Part shown: positions 41,635 to 48,967 of the stretch, piece by piece
Position numbering within the stretch: position 1 is the first letter of the stretch
Layout: each line of letters begins with the position of its first letter
NCBI RefSeq assembly: GCF_050107595.1
Contig: NZ_JBNILH010000003.1
Span: 372,001-436,000, forward strand
Source of the DNA: Bacillus_AB infantis_C
GTDB taxonomy: Bacteria; Bacillota; Bacilli; Bacillales; Cytobacillaceae
Length of the DNA stretch: 64,000 nucleotides
Reading direction: 5' to 3'
The notes under the pieces: model-generated
What the model was told of the DNA's origin: nothing
Database searches by the model: none
The model's input: the letters and a program-made list of their open reading frames with translations, nothing else
Made by a program: the position numbers and the translations under genes

Positions 41635-42594
41635 TCAGATAGATAAAGAACGATAAATCTCCCCAAGAATCCCCTTCATCTGATGAACCCCCAAGTCCGT
41701 ATTCATCATGATGACAAGGCCCGTGCCCTTATATGGATAAGCAGCCATCATACATTGAAAGCCGGCTCCCCATCCAAGAGAGGAGATTTCAAGCTCTTTA
41801 TCCGATCCGTCTAAAAACACACCCAGACCTGCCCAGTCTTTGCCTTGCTGTTGGATTATTTCCTTTGCTTTCTCTGCAGAGAGACCTGTTTTGCTCTTAC
41901 CTTTCATAGCATTCATCAACTCAGTAACCAGCCCGGCTAATTCAGCAGGGACTGTCCATAGTCCCGATGCAGCTGGATATGGATAGATAGAGTACTTTTC
42001 CTCTATTAACTGCCCAGCTTTGTCATGTCCGCAAGCGTAATTTTTACCCGAAATCAGCCCTGGAAAAGAGCTGTTTTCCATTTTTAAAGGCTCAAAAATC
42101 AACTCATACGCGAGATCCTCAAATGATCCTCCAGTCACATCTTCAATCAGCAGCTGCACGATGCAATAGCCGGCATCTGAATAATGAAATTCACTCCCTG
42201 GCTCATATGCCACCTCAATAGGGACTCTGCAAAAAGCTGTCTTTCCTTCTAATAACTCAACTATTGAGGGTACTTCATCGTTCAAATTAAGTTCTGGAAA
42301 ACTGCCATCCGGATCCACTACTCCTGATTGATGGCTGAGCAGCTGCCGTAAAGTAACTTTATTGTTAGCAGTGAATCTAGCATCAGGGACCTTCCAGCTT
42401 TTCAGCCTGCGGTTTACATCCTCATCTAAATCGAGACTTCCTCGACCCGCTAATACCATAACAAGCATCCCCGTTAGAAACTTACTGATTGAGCAGGCAT
42501 TAAAAATGGAATCACCTTTAACTGAATTAGTGGTGCCCGCTTCCCTCAGGCCATACTGCTCCTCCGCACTGATCTGGCCATCTTCAATCAGCAC
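41635..42594 (-). CDS. Serine hydrolase, beta-lactamase/PBP class C-like, short N-terminus
   Basis: The catalytic Ser-x-x-Lys is in ACSISKFLTGMLVMVL, the Tyr motif in FHYSDAGYCIVQLL (YSD instead of YxN), and the third motif region near LGWGAGFQCMMA. Members act as esterases, peptidases or D-amino acid hydrolases. Only a GTG start (42594) is available. In-frame upstream residues GTGLSLVLIEDGQ continue the family's usual first strand to a stop, with no ATG. So about 20-30 N-terminal residues seem to be missing or the start is weak; it may be 5'-truncated. The body is otherwise intact. Confidence 0.75.
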   Translation of the reverse strand: MLIEDGQISAEEQYGLREAGTTNSVKGDSIFNACSISKFLTGMLVMVLAGRGSLDLDEDVNRRLKSWKVPDARFTANNKVTLRQLLSHQSGVVDPDGSFPELNLNDEVPSIVELLEGKTAFCRVPIEVAYEPGSEFHYSDAGYCIVQLLIEDVTGGSFEDLAYELIFEPLKMENSSFPGLISGKNYACGHDKAGQLIEEKYSIYPYPAASGLWTVPAELAGLVTELMNAMKGKSKTGLSAEKAKEIIQQQGKDWAGLGVFLDGSDKELEISSLGWGAGFQCMMAAYPYKGTGLVIMMNTDLGVHQMKGILGEIYRSLSI

Positions 42595-42696
42595 CAGACT
42601 CAGTCCTGTACCAGAAAGTGATTCATTCTTTCCTTAATATTTATAGGATTCAGTCCCATTTCACACCCCATTTCCATATAATTCTACCATTGCTTA

Positions 42697-43508
42697 AAAA
42701 GGCTCTGTTAAATAATAGTGTTGATATTATGCCAATAGAAAAGGGCACCTGGCATTCCTTTTCTGGAAACAATCACCTAAATGGTAAGCTGAAGATATAA
42801 CCGATATAAAAGAACAACTCTCGGAAAAAGAATGGTACTTTACTATTCAATGTCTTATATACGGAACTTTGGGCAGGTGATGAATATGCCTCCATTCCAG
42901 TATCCTTTGCCATGAGGATTGCTCTTTTCATATGCAAAGGGTCACTTACAATAATAAATGTGTTCAAGTTTTCCTCATTCGCAATTTCATAGGCGTATTT
43001 TAGATTTTCTTCTGTAATTTTAGATTTAGTCTCAATAAAAATATCCTCTGAATTGACATTGTTTTTAATAGCATAATTTCTTGCTACTTCGGATTCTGCA
43101 TATTCATCATCCTTGCCCTTGCCGCCAGTAAAGGTAATTTTATCCACATAATCATTCTCATAAAGCCAGATAGAATGATTTATTCTCTCACGCAATACAG
43201 GAGAGGGTTCGTCATCCCAAGCAGCTGCACCAAGTACCACAGCCGCATCAGTTTTAACTAATTGATTTTTGTTACCAAAAGACCAAATGCTAATAGCCGA
43301 ATAGATTATGAAAATAATAATAATAACTATTATGGCAAGAACTAATCTTAGCCCGATTTTTTTGGTCAATTTACATCAGTCCTTTGCAATATTACCGATA
43401 TGCTGCAAACCTATGTTTTTCACAAGTAACTTCTGTTGATAGAATACTATCTTAAATTGGAACCAACTCAAATAATGGCATCACCAGAGTTATTTAACAC
43501 AGCCTTTT
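42697..43508. mobile_element. Candidate mobile cassette: IS-like inverted repeats around ydcF
   Basis: AAAAGGCTCTGTTAAATAA at 42697-42715 and its inverse (rc AAAAGGCTGTGTTAAATAA) at 43490-43508 match at 18 of 19 bases, with weaker similarity inward (TGTTGAT / TGGTGAT). Between them lies only the YdcF-like gene, no transposase. The ends resemble IS termini. A TTAAA is found just outside or at both ends. The layout is like mobile insertion cassettes moved in trans. Confidence 0.55.
42773..43369 (-). CDS. YdcF/SanA (DUF218) family membrane protein
   Basis: The 198-residue protein has an N-terminal membrane helix (LVLAIIVIIIIFIIYSAISI) and the DUF218 core: DAAVVLGAAAWDDEPSPVLR, ITFTGGKGKDDEYAESEVAR, TEENLKYAYEIA and FIIVSDPLHMKRAILMAKD. 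SanA/YdcF proteins affect envelope barrier function; their chemistry is unclear. The start is TTG about ten bases after AAAGGA. The gene is the only one inside a pair of IS-like inverted repeats, so it may be a passenger of a mobile cassette. Confidence 0.85.
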   Translation of the reverse strand: MTKKIGLRLVLAIIVIIIIFIIYSAISIWSFGNKNQLVKTDAAVVLGAAAWDDEPSPVLRERINHSIWLYENDYVDKITFTGGKGKDDEYAESEVARNYAIKNNVNSEDIFIETKSKITEENLKYAYEIANEENLNTFIIVSDPLHMKRAILMAKDTGMEAYSSPAQSSVYKTLNSKVPFFFRELFFYIGYIFSLPFR

Positions 43509-43570
43509 AAAAAAAAGAACCTGACTCCCTATTAGCCAAGTTCCCCCATACCACTCTAATTTCCCCAGTT

Positions 43571-43915
43571 TCACACTACAACTTCCTCAATGATTGAACT
43601 CCCTTCAGTGCTTTCATCATCAAGCCATTGCCATTTTTCATGCAGCCTGATTCTTCCGTCCGGCAATATTTCAGGAGTAGAAACACATTTTCCGCCTCTG
43701 AGCTCATCCCTGCTGTTCACGTGATTATACCGAAATTCCAGGCAGCCATCTTCCTTCACAATCCCAATCAGCGTCCCCTGTACAATATCGCCGCCGCCAT
43801 AGGCTGCCGAGATGATTTGCCCCTCCTGCCTATAGACAAAGAAAGTCTTTGAGGAAACCTCTCCATTCTCTGTATTTTCAACAGACACAAACGAACGTCC
43901 ATCATAATTGATCAT
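43571..43915 (-). CDS. Conserved Bacillus protein, 114 aa (often mislabelled N-acetylglutamate synthase)
   Basis: MINYDGRSFVSVENTENGEV, then QIISAAYGGGDIVQGTLIGI and STPEILPDGRIRLHEKWQWL form a single beta-rich domain that I recall in many bacilli. Databases often label these n-acetylglutamate synthase without evidence. There is no acetyl-CoA site, so I do not accept that function. The start is behind AGGAGGG. It is a soluble, monocistronic gene. Confidence 0.7.
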   Translation of the reverse strand: MINYDGRSFVSVENTENGEVSSKTFFVYRQEGQIISAAYGGGDIVQGTLIGIVKEDGCLEFRYNHVNSRDELRGGKCVSTPEILPDGRIRLHEKWQWLDDESTEGSSIIEEVVV

Positions 43916-44048
43916 TGCTTTTCCCTCCTGGCTGCTGTTGTTTAGTAAATTATATCATTTAGCACCATTTATGGAGTAAGAAAAGCAAATCTCAATTACA
44001 GCAAGCTTGACAGTCAGATTAAAACTAAACCGCTGCTTTCCAACAGTT

Positions 44049-44516
44049 CTATCGGCTATAACGCATCTTTTCAACTAAATGCTGTACAGCATACAATAAA
44101 TACGCTTTATAATGGATATAGAAAAAAAACTGAAGATAGCTTAACCGATTCAAACGCATAATTCCTATCTTTTTAAGAAAAGGCATGAAGATCCATGTAA
44201 AAATAGCATGAAAAAGCGTGTTCAGCAGGATGAATTTCTTGAATTTCCCATACGAAAACTTGAGGATCCACAAGGATACAGGCATGTAGGGGCCCAGGTC
44301 AAAAGGCAATTCGTCCCTTATAAACGATTTTGGTTTATCATAAAATTGCCAAAACTTTTTTTGATGGCCATAAATATGGTTTATGATTTCAAAAATACCG
44401 ATGATGGCACCCGCCGGTGAATATCGTTTAAAACTGCGCTTATCGATAAACAGCATCGATATCCAGGGAATGATAATGATCGTTAAATTAAATAATACAT
44501 GCCGCCTTGATGTCAT
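44049..44516 (-). CDS. Polytopic membrane protein, 155 aa, unknown
   Basis: I start at the ATG of MTSRRHVLFNLTIIIIPWIS, about 12 bases from GGGAGG. The protein shows hydrophobic segments around residues 8-24, 35-50, 78-92 and 98-115, and a basic, aromatic C-terminus (FFYIHYKAYLLYAVQHLVEK). The pattern is like small CBO0543-type membrane proteins of Firmicutes. There is no function and no operon partner. Confidence 0.6.
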   Translation of the reverse strand: MTSRRHVLFNLTIIIIPWISMLFIDKRSFKRYSPAGAIIGIFEIINHIYGHQKKFWQFYDKPKSFIRDELPFDLGPYMPVSLWILKFSYGKFKKFILLNTLFHAIFTWIFMPFLKKIGIMRLNRLSYLQFFFYIHYKAYLLYAVQHLVEKMRYSR

Positions 44517-44597
44517 AAATCTACTCGACCTCCCTTTGAACAATCCTCTGTTTATAAATTGTCCAGATAAGCAAAAAAAATCCACTTATATAGAGAG

Positions 44598-44635
44598 AGG
44601 GACAGGTTCCAAAAGAGACGGGGACGCCTGTCCCT
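44598..44635. terminator. Hairpin in the gap upstream of the 44049 gene
   Basis: AGGGACAGG and CCTGTCCCT enclose 20 bases. The stem shares the GGGACAGG word with the palindromic element family, but it is a shorter, single hairpin. Direction is unclear. Confidence 0.4.
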
Positions 44636-44941
44636 TTGTCCTTATTGCTTTCCACCCAAAAAACGCCAAGACTCCTTCGCAAACAACAGCTTCACCATCC
44701 AGTCCGGCCCATTCCCCTCTTCGAAATTTCACCTCCACTCATTGGCTCAATACTTCATAGTACATCCCGGTAACGAAGTTAGATAAAATAGACATTTATT
44801 CGCTGATGCTTAATCGTGCGCATTTAGTTACGGTAAATAATTTCTTACTTTGAAATAGGCAATGCGGTGTTTGACAAAAAAGATGTTTCACATGAAACAA
44901 GGGAATTAATATCCATTAATTTCCTATCGATACTCTTAAAA
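44636..44941. other. Gap holding a parS-like site, no convincing gene
   Basis: A minus-strand frame at 44642-44731 looks like a gene tail but has no start. Otherwise only the parS-like site is seen. Confidence 0.4.
44884..44899. promoter_or_regulatory. parS: parS-like site (Spo0J/ParB binding)
   Basis: TGTTTCACATGAAACA matches the consensus TGTTNCACGTGAAACA at all but one central base (CACATG instead of CACGTG). ParB-CTP clamps load at such sites, usually in the origin-proximal part of the chromosome. Confidence 0.7.
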
Positions 44942-45265
44942 TCAATCTTCAACCTCAATCAATAAAATTCTCTCTTTAAAACCTCCGCGCTTCTCTGCTT
45001 TCTTCTCCCGCACCTTCTCTACCTCTTCAATGGAAGATCCGTGCTGATGAGCTAATGAGTGAATAATCTCCAATAAGTCGGCCAGCTCTTCCACCGCATC
45101 CTCTTTGGTTCCCGCAGCACAATACTCATCCAGTTCTTCATAGCTTTTCTGCTGCAAATACTTAATATATTCCTGATCATTTAGTATCCTTGCCGAAAAC
45201 TTCTTTCCGCTTTGCTCAATAATTTGCGGTATCTTATCACGGACTAACTTATTGTAGGTTGGCAT
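44942..45265 (-). CDS. MazG-like NTP pyrophosphohydrolase (HisE-like)
   Basis: MPTYNKLVRDKIPQIIEQSG opens the all-alpha NTP-pyrophosphatase fold. YEELDEYCAAGTKEDAVEEL and ADLLEIIHSLAHQHG carry the metal-binding EExxE...ExxD positions. Known relatives are phosphoribosyl-ATP pyrophosphohydrolase-like house-cleaning enzymes of bacilli. The start at 45265 is behind AGGAGG; an upstream in-frame extension is encoded by palindromic element copy 17 and is rejected. Confidence 0.82.
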   Translation of the reverse strand: MPTYNKLVRDKIPQIIEQSGKKFSARILNDQEYIKYLQQKSYEELDEYCAAGTKEDAVEELADLLEIIHSLAHQHGSSIEEVEKVREKKAEKRGGFKERILLIEVED

Positions 45266-45285
45266 CTGTATGACCTCCTGGTAAA

Positions 45286-45346
45286 GCCGGGGGGACAGAC
45301 CCCCTGGCCCATTCTTAAAAAGAGCCAAGGGACCTGTCCCCCTGGT
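45286..45346 (+). repeat. Palindromic element, copy 17 (full), overlaps gene end
   Basis: The arms flank CATTCTTAAAAAGAG. Its right arm encodes the last residues and stop of the Crp-like gene. Confidence 0.88.
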
Positions 45347-46010
45347 TCCTCAAGACCCCTGCCAATTTATCCAGCTTTCCCCGCCCCTCAATCAAGTACC
45401 GCGTCCCTTCTTTCCTCAGGTATCCCTGTTCACAGAACTGGGCGAGTACATGCAGCAGATGCCGATAGGAAACTCCGAGGAAGTCACAGACGGTCACATG
45501 CTTCTCTTTATACACATCCCCATCCGCAGTCTGCAGGATGAAGTCTGCTAGGCGATTTTCGAGCGGGAAGGCGAGGCTTTGGGAGTATTTAGCAGCCATA
45601 TGGGTGGCTTTGAGGCTGAGGAATTTGGTCAGTTCGCGCAGGAATAGTGTGTCCTCAAGCATTTGTTTCCGGCATTGGCCTAGGGGGATGGCGAAGCAGA
45701 TGGTGCGGGTGGAGGCCTGTATGCCTTTTGTGTAGTAGACCTCATGTAGGAGCTCCATCTCGCCGATATAGTCATACTTATTAATGAAGTTGATAAGGGA
45801 AACCTTTCCGTTTTGGTAGGTGATGTAAATCTTGGCTTTCCCTTCAATCACATAAAAAAGATAGTCAGGGCGCATGCCTTCGCGGATGATCCATTCGTCG
45901 CGCTGGTATTCGTGGACTTCTATGCCTTCTTCGATAGGGAATGAGAAAAGATGGGCAATGCTGTGCTTCTCGAGGTAACGCTGTTTTTCTTTCTGCTGGA
46001 CTTTTTTCAT
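45315..46010 (-). CDS. Crp/Fnr-family regulator (YeiL-like); C-terminus from repeat
   Basis: The 231-residue protein has a cyclic-nucleotide-binding-like beta roll (YQRDEWIIREGMRPDYLFYV, IEGKAKIYITYQNGKVSLIN, YIGEMELLHE) and a Crp-type helix-turn-helix (VTVCDFLGVSYRHLLHVLAQ). No Fe-S cysteine cluster as in Fnr is seen. It is divergent from the MFS gene, with a perfect 20-bp palindrome between them. The last ten residues, NQGDRSLGSF, and the stop come from palindromic element copy 17. Confidence 0.85.
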   Translation of the reverse strand: MKKVQQKEKQRYLEKHSIAHLFSFPIEEGIEVHEYQRDEWIIREGMRPDYLFYVIEGKAKIYITYQNGKVSLINFINKYDYIGEMELLHEVYYTKGIQASTRTICFAIPLGQCRKQMLEDTLFLRELTKFLSLKATHMAAKYSQSLAFPLENRLADFILQTADGDVYKEKHVTVCDFLGVSYRHLLHVLAQFCEQGYLRKEGTRYLIEGRGKLDKLAGVLRNQGDRSLGSF

Positions 46011-46050
46011 TCTGCATCCCCCTCTTCCTTTTTCTTCAAAATAAACTCAA

Positions 46051-46070
46051 AATATGAGATATCTCATATT
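46051..46070. promoter_or_regulatory. 20-bp perfect palindrome, likely Crp-like operator
   Basis: AATATGAGATATCTCATATT is a perfect palindrome in the gap between the Crp-like regulator and the transporter. Its TGAGA-N2-TCTCA core is a plausible dimer site. A lone copy suits local control of both genes. Confidence 0.6.
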
Positions 46071-46117
46071 ATTTTACTTTTCCTCTTGGTATGATGCAAT
46101 CATTGGAGGAATGTACG

Positions 46118-47299
46118 ATGAATTCACAACGCTGGATGAGTAGACAATTTTTTAGTTTCTTTTTTACCTGGGGAATTTTTCTTCCTTATTGGACCGGGTG
46201 GATGATTCATACAAAGGGAATGACGGTTGGCCAGGCGAGCCTGATCATGAGTCTCGGGCTTGTGGTGCGCGGCCTGTCGACGCTGTTTGCCTTCCCCTAT
46301 CTGTCAGGGAAATTCAGCAGTAAGGTTCTGATCAATGGAATGGGCATCGGGACTTTTGTTATTTTGCTGCTTTGCATCCCTGCCGATTCGTATTCGACCT
46401 TGCTGGCTGCGGTCCTGTTTCTGCACTTCTTTTATCCGACCCTGATGCCTGCGATGGATACGGCTGCCGGTGTGCTTGTTCAACATAAGCAGCTGAAGAA
46501 TTATGGCAAGAGCCGCTCATGGGGATCGCTGGGGTTCATTATCAGCGGCCTGATCCTGACGATGTTCACAGGGCGGTTCGGGGACGGCTTCATCCTTTGG
46601 GGGCTGCTGTTCGGTGTCTTTATGCTGGTCTGCCTGGGAATGATGCAGGCGCCTGATGTGCTGTCACAAAAGCCAAAGGCGGACGCCGGGAGCAGAGGCT
46701 CGCTGCTGAGGCCGTTCAAGGCCCGGCATTTCGGGATTGTGCTCGTGATCGTCATCCTGCTGCAGGCAGCACATGCTTCTTATTACAACTACGGCTATAT
46801 TTTCCTGCAGGAAATCGACGCACCGAAATACCTGATTGGGGCAATCCTGAACATCGGCGTCATTGCCGAAATCCTGTTCTTCCTGATCGCTGACCGTGTC
46901 TTCCGCAATGTATCACCGGGCTCCCTGCTGGCACTGGCAGCACTCGGGAGCACAGTCCGCTGGATCCTTGTGTTCGCCTTTCCGAATGTGGCGATGTTCT
47001 CGGTGTCGCAGGTCCTGCACGCCCTCTCCTTCGCCATGGGGCATTATGCATTCATGAAATACATGATCCAGTACATCCCGCCTAAGGATGTCCCGATCGC
47101 CCAGGGCATCTACTCCGCTCTCGCCCTCAGCTGGAGTACGGCAGTCTTCACTATCTTTGGCGGATACTTGTATGAAATTGAGCCAAGATATGCGTTCCTC
47201 GGGATGCTGGTGTGTACGGTGCCTTCGCTGATTGTAGCGATGATTTATCGGAGGATGGCGAACCGGAAAGATGTGGCTGCCGGGCAATTAGCTGGATAA
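46118..47299 (+). CDS. MFS transporter, HcaT/MFS_1-like
   Basis: The 393-residue protein has twelve predicted helices and the MFS_1-like pattern of 3-phenylpropionate-type permeases: FFTWGIFLPYWTGWMIHTKG, LVVRGLSTLFAFPYLSGKF, GKSRSWGSLGFIISGLIL and PKDVPIAQGIYSALALSWST. It has a late helix with GGYLYEIEP. The start (MNSQRWMSRQFF) has GGAGGAA upstream. The adjacent Crp-like regulator probably controls it. The substrate is unknown. Confidence 0.85.
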   Translation: MNSQRWMSRQFFSFFFTWGIFLPYWTGWMIHTKGMTVGQASLIMSLGLVVRGLSTLFAFPYLSGKFSSKVLINGMGIGTFVILLLCIPADSYSTLLAAVLFLHFFYPTLMPAMDTAAGVLVQHKQLKNYGKSRSWGSLGFIISGLILTMFTGRFGDGFILWGLLFGVFMLVCLGMMQAPDVLSQKPKADAGSRGSLLRPFKARHFGIVLVIVILLQAAHASYYNYGYIFLQEIDAPKYLIGAILNIGVIAEILFFLIADRVFRNVSPGSLLALAALGSTVRWILVFAFPNVAMFSVSQVLHALSFAMGHYAFMKYMIQYIPPKDVPIAQGIYSALALSWSTAVFTIFGGYLYEIEPRYAFLGMLVCTVPSLIVAMIYRRMANRKDVAAGQLAG

Positions 47300-47340
47300 T
47301 CCGCTTTTTCCATTATTGAATACCTGGAATGTACCAGACA

Positions 47341-47377
47341 AAAGCCTTTTGGAGACCTCAAGCTCCTAAGGCTTTTT
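47341..47377 (+). terminator. Terminator of the MFS transporter gene
   Basis: AAAGCCTTTTGGAG pairs with CTCCTAAGGCTTTTT; the T-run is on the plus strand. Confidence 0.8.
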
Positions 47378-47473
47378 CATTTCGATTTGATCAACTTAGA
47401 ACAGGTGAAAACCAGCCAGCACTTTCTTTCGTCTAATAGTGTGAGAATGTAATAAGGTATCATCGGAGGAAAA

Positions 47474-47938
47474 ATGAAAAAAGCGATCAAGATTGTTTTT
47501 AGTGTAAGCTTCATAGTTTACTTATTTGTATTAGCATCCATATTATTCTTAGGTTCGAGGGGATTTGCCTGGGATGGCATGTCATTAAAAGACTATATAA
47601 GGCAGTCTTCAAACTTCATTCCCTTCAAAACAATCGGTATGTATCTTCAAGCCTTATCGGATGGAAGGATGAACATGGATATACCTGTTAAAAATCTTCT
47701 TGGCAATTTTGTTTTGTTTATGCCAATGGGTGTTTATCTTCCTTTCTTTATAAGGAAAAAGAATAGCATAATCCTGTTTACAGCCTCCATGACGGCCATG
47801 CTTATAACGATAGAAATCATACAGGTTATTACGAGAAGAGGAAGCTTTGATATCGATGATTATATTCTGAATATGCTTGGTGCTTTGATAGGTTATGGGA
47901 TTTGGAGGTCGGGGTTTGCCCGGAGGATGTTAAGATAA
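47474..47938 (+). CDS. VanZ-family membrane protein
   Basis: The 154-residue protein has four membrane helices and the VanZ pattern: SSNFIPFKTIGMYLQ, NLLGNFVLFMPMGVYLPF, IEIIQVITRRGSFDIDDYIL and NMLGALIGYGIW. VanZ itself gives low teicoplanin resistance; most family members have no assigned role in the envelope. The start is behind ATCGGAGG. It converges with the LCP ligase gene, with a shared terminator between them. Confidence 0.9.
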   Translation: MKKAIKIVFSVSFIVYLFVLASILFLGSRGFAWDGMSLKDYIRQSSNFIPFKTIGMYLQALSDGRMNMDIPVKNLLGNFVLFMPMGVYLPFFIRKKNSIILFTASMTAMLITIEIIQVITRRGSFDIDDYILNMLGALIGYGIWRSGFARRMLR

Positions 47939-47940
47939 AG

Positions 47941-47983
47941 AGAAAGCTGCAGCACTTCCCCCAGGAAGCCTGCAGCTCTTTCT
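47941..47983. terminator. Bidirectional terminator between VanZ and LCP genes
   Basis: AGAAAGCTGCAG pairs with CTGCAGCTCTTTCT around a 17-base loop; T-rich on both sides. The minus-strand coding end reaches its right edge. Confidence 0.8.
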
Positions 47984-48952
47984 TTATTCAGCAGTTGTAC
48001 TGGTTTCAACACTGGCCGGTTCTCCATCCAAAAATGCCTGGATGGCTTCAGTGTTCTGTTCAAAATCAATATCGAGCGCCAGTCCGATTCCGTCATATCT
48101 TTGGTTTGTAAATGAATTATCGACGGGAATTCTCAGGGTTTCCACTGTCTCCGGCTGTTTCAGGGCGAGGCTCTTCATCAGGCCGAGAAGATCTGTACCC
48201 TTAAGGTTTGTCTGGATATACGGCTGCACGGTGCCGAGCATCTTCGGCAGCTTAAGGACACCATTAGCACTCAGGAGCTGGTCCTTCATGGCATTGATGA
48301 CCTGCTGCTGGCGGCGGACCCGGCCGAAGTCAGCTTCGGCATCTTTGCGGAAGCGGGCATATCCAAGCAATTCCTGCCCATTCAGCCGCTGGAGCCCAGG
48401 CTCAAGGGAGACACCGATATTGGCGGACATCTGTTTCTCTACATCAATTTCAATCCCTTCTGGAGCAAGGGCATCAACCACTTTTTCAAATCCTTTAAAG
48501 TCAATCAGGGCATAATATTCAATATCCAGATCAAAATCATTTTTCAGCGTTTCGCGGAGCAGGTCCGGCCCGCCCAGATAGAAAGCAGTGTTGAGTTTGT
48601 AATTTTTATAGCCCGGAATTTCTGTGTAGATATCCCTCATGACAGAAATGACCTTGGCCGTTCCTTCTTTCGGGTCATATTGCGCGACCATGATGGAGTC
48701 TGTGCGGGACTTTTCTTCATCCGGGCGTGCATCGACTCCAAGCAAAAGAACATTGATCTTGTCATCGAGGCTTTTCACCCCGTTGAACTCAATCTCCTCC
48801 TCCTGCTGCTTTGCCTTCACCGGGTCTGCCATGTCGACACCCGCCTGGTATTGGTAGACGAAATAGCCGCCGGCTGCCGCAATCAGCAGCATCAGAACAG
48901 TTAATACTTTCCATCCGCGTTTTTTCTTTTTATTGCGTGCTAGTCTGCTCAT
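47984..48952 (-). CDS. LytR-CpsA-Psr (LCP) family cell-wall glycopolymer ligase
   Basis: The 322-residue protein has a basic cytoplasmic start (RLARNKKKKRGW), one membrane anchor and the LCP domain: INVLLLGVDARPDEEKSRTD, MVAQYDPKEGTAKVISVMRD (Arg/Asp active-site pair), NTAFYLGGPDLLRETLK and GYARFRKDAEADFGRVRRQQ (Arg cluster for pyrophosphate). Members attach teichoic acids or capsule to peptidoglycan (TagTUV/MsrR). The start follows GGAG. It is 15 bases after the XRE-DUF1232 gene and probably in the same transcript. Confidence 0.95.
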   Translation of the reverse strand: MSRLARNKKKKRGWKVLTVLMLLIAAAGGYFVYQYQAGVDMADPVKAKQQEEEIEFNGVKSLDDKINVLLLGVDARPDEEKSRTDSIMVAQYDPKEGTAKVISVMRDIYTEIPGYKNYKLNTAFYLGGPDLLRETLKNDFDLDIEYYALIDFKGFEKVVDALAPEGIEIDVEKQMSANIGVSLEPGLQRLNGQELLGYARFRKDAEADFGRVRRQQQVINAMKDQLLSANGVLKLPKMLGTVQPYIQTNLKGTDLLGLMKSLALKQPETVETLRIPVDNSFTNQRYDGIGLALDIDFEQNTEAIQAFLDGEPASVETSTTAE

Positions 48953-48967
48953 GTTATCTCCAATCCT

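Noticed and set aside
43571..43915. N-acetylglutamate synthase activity
   Set aside because: No GNAT or kinase-type fold signature is visible; the common database label has no support in the sequence.
44642..44731. Minus-strand gene tail (NFEEGNGPDWMVKLLFAKES...)
   Set aside because: Looks like protein but has no start and a stop just upstream; too short to assign to a family, possibly a remnant.
45266..45328. Longer N-terminus for the MazG-like gene
   Set aside because: It lies inside palindromic element copy 17; ATG at 45265 follows AGGAGG.
10195..45346. Dispersed repeats as a CRISPR array
   Set aside because: Copies are separated by whole genes, not by short unique spacers, and no cas genes are present.
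46501..47287. Minus-strand open frames opposite the MFS transporter
   Set aside because: The transporter gene is locally GC-rich, which lengthens antisense frames; no ribosome sites or family similarity.
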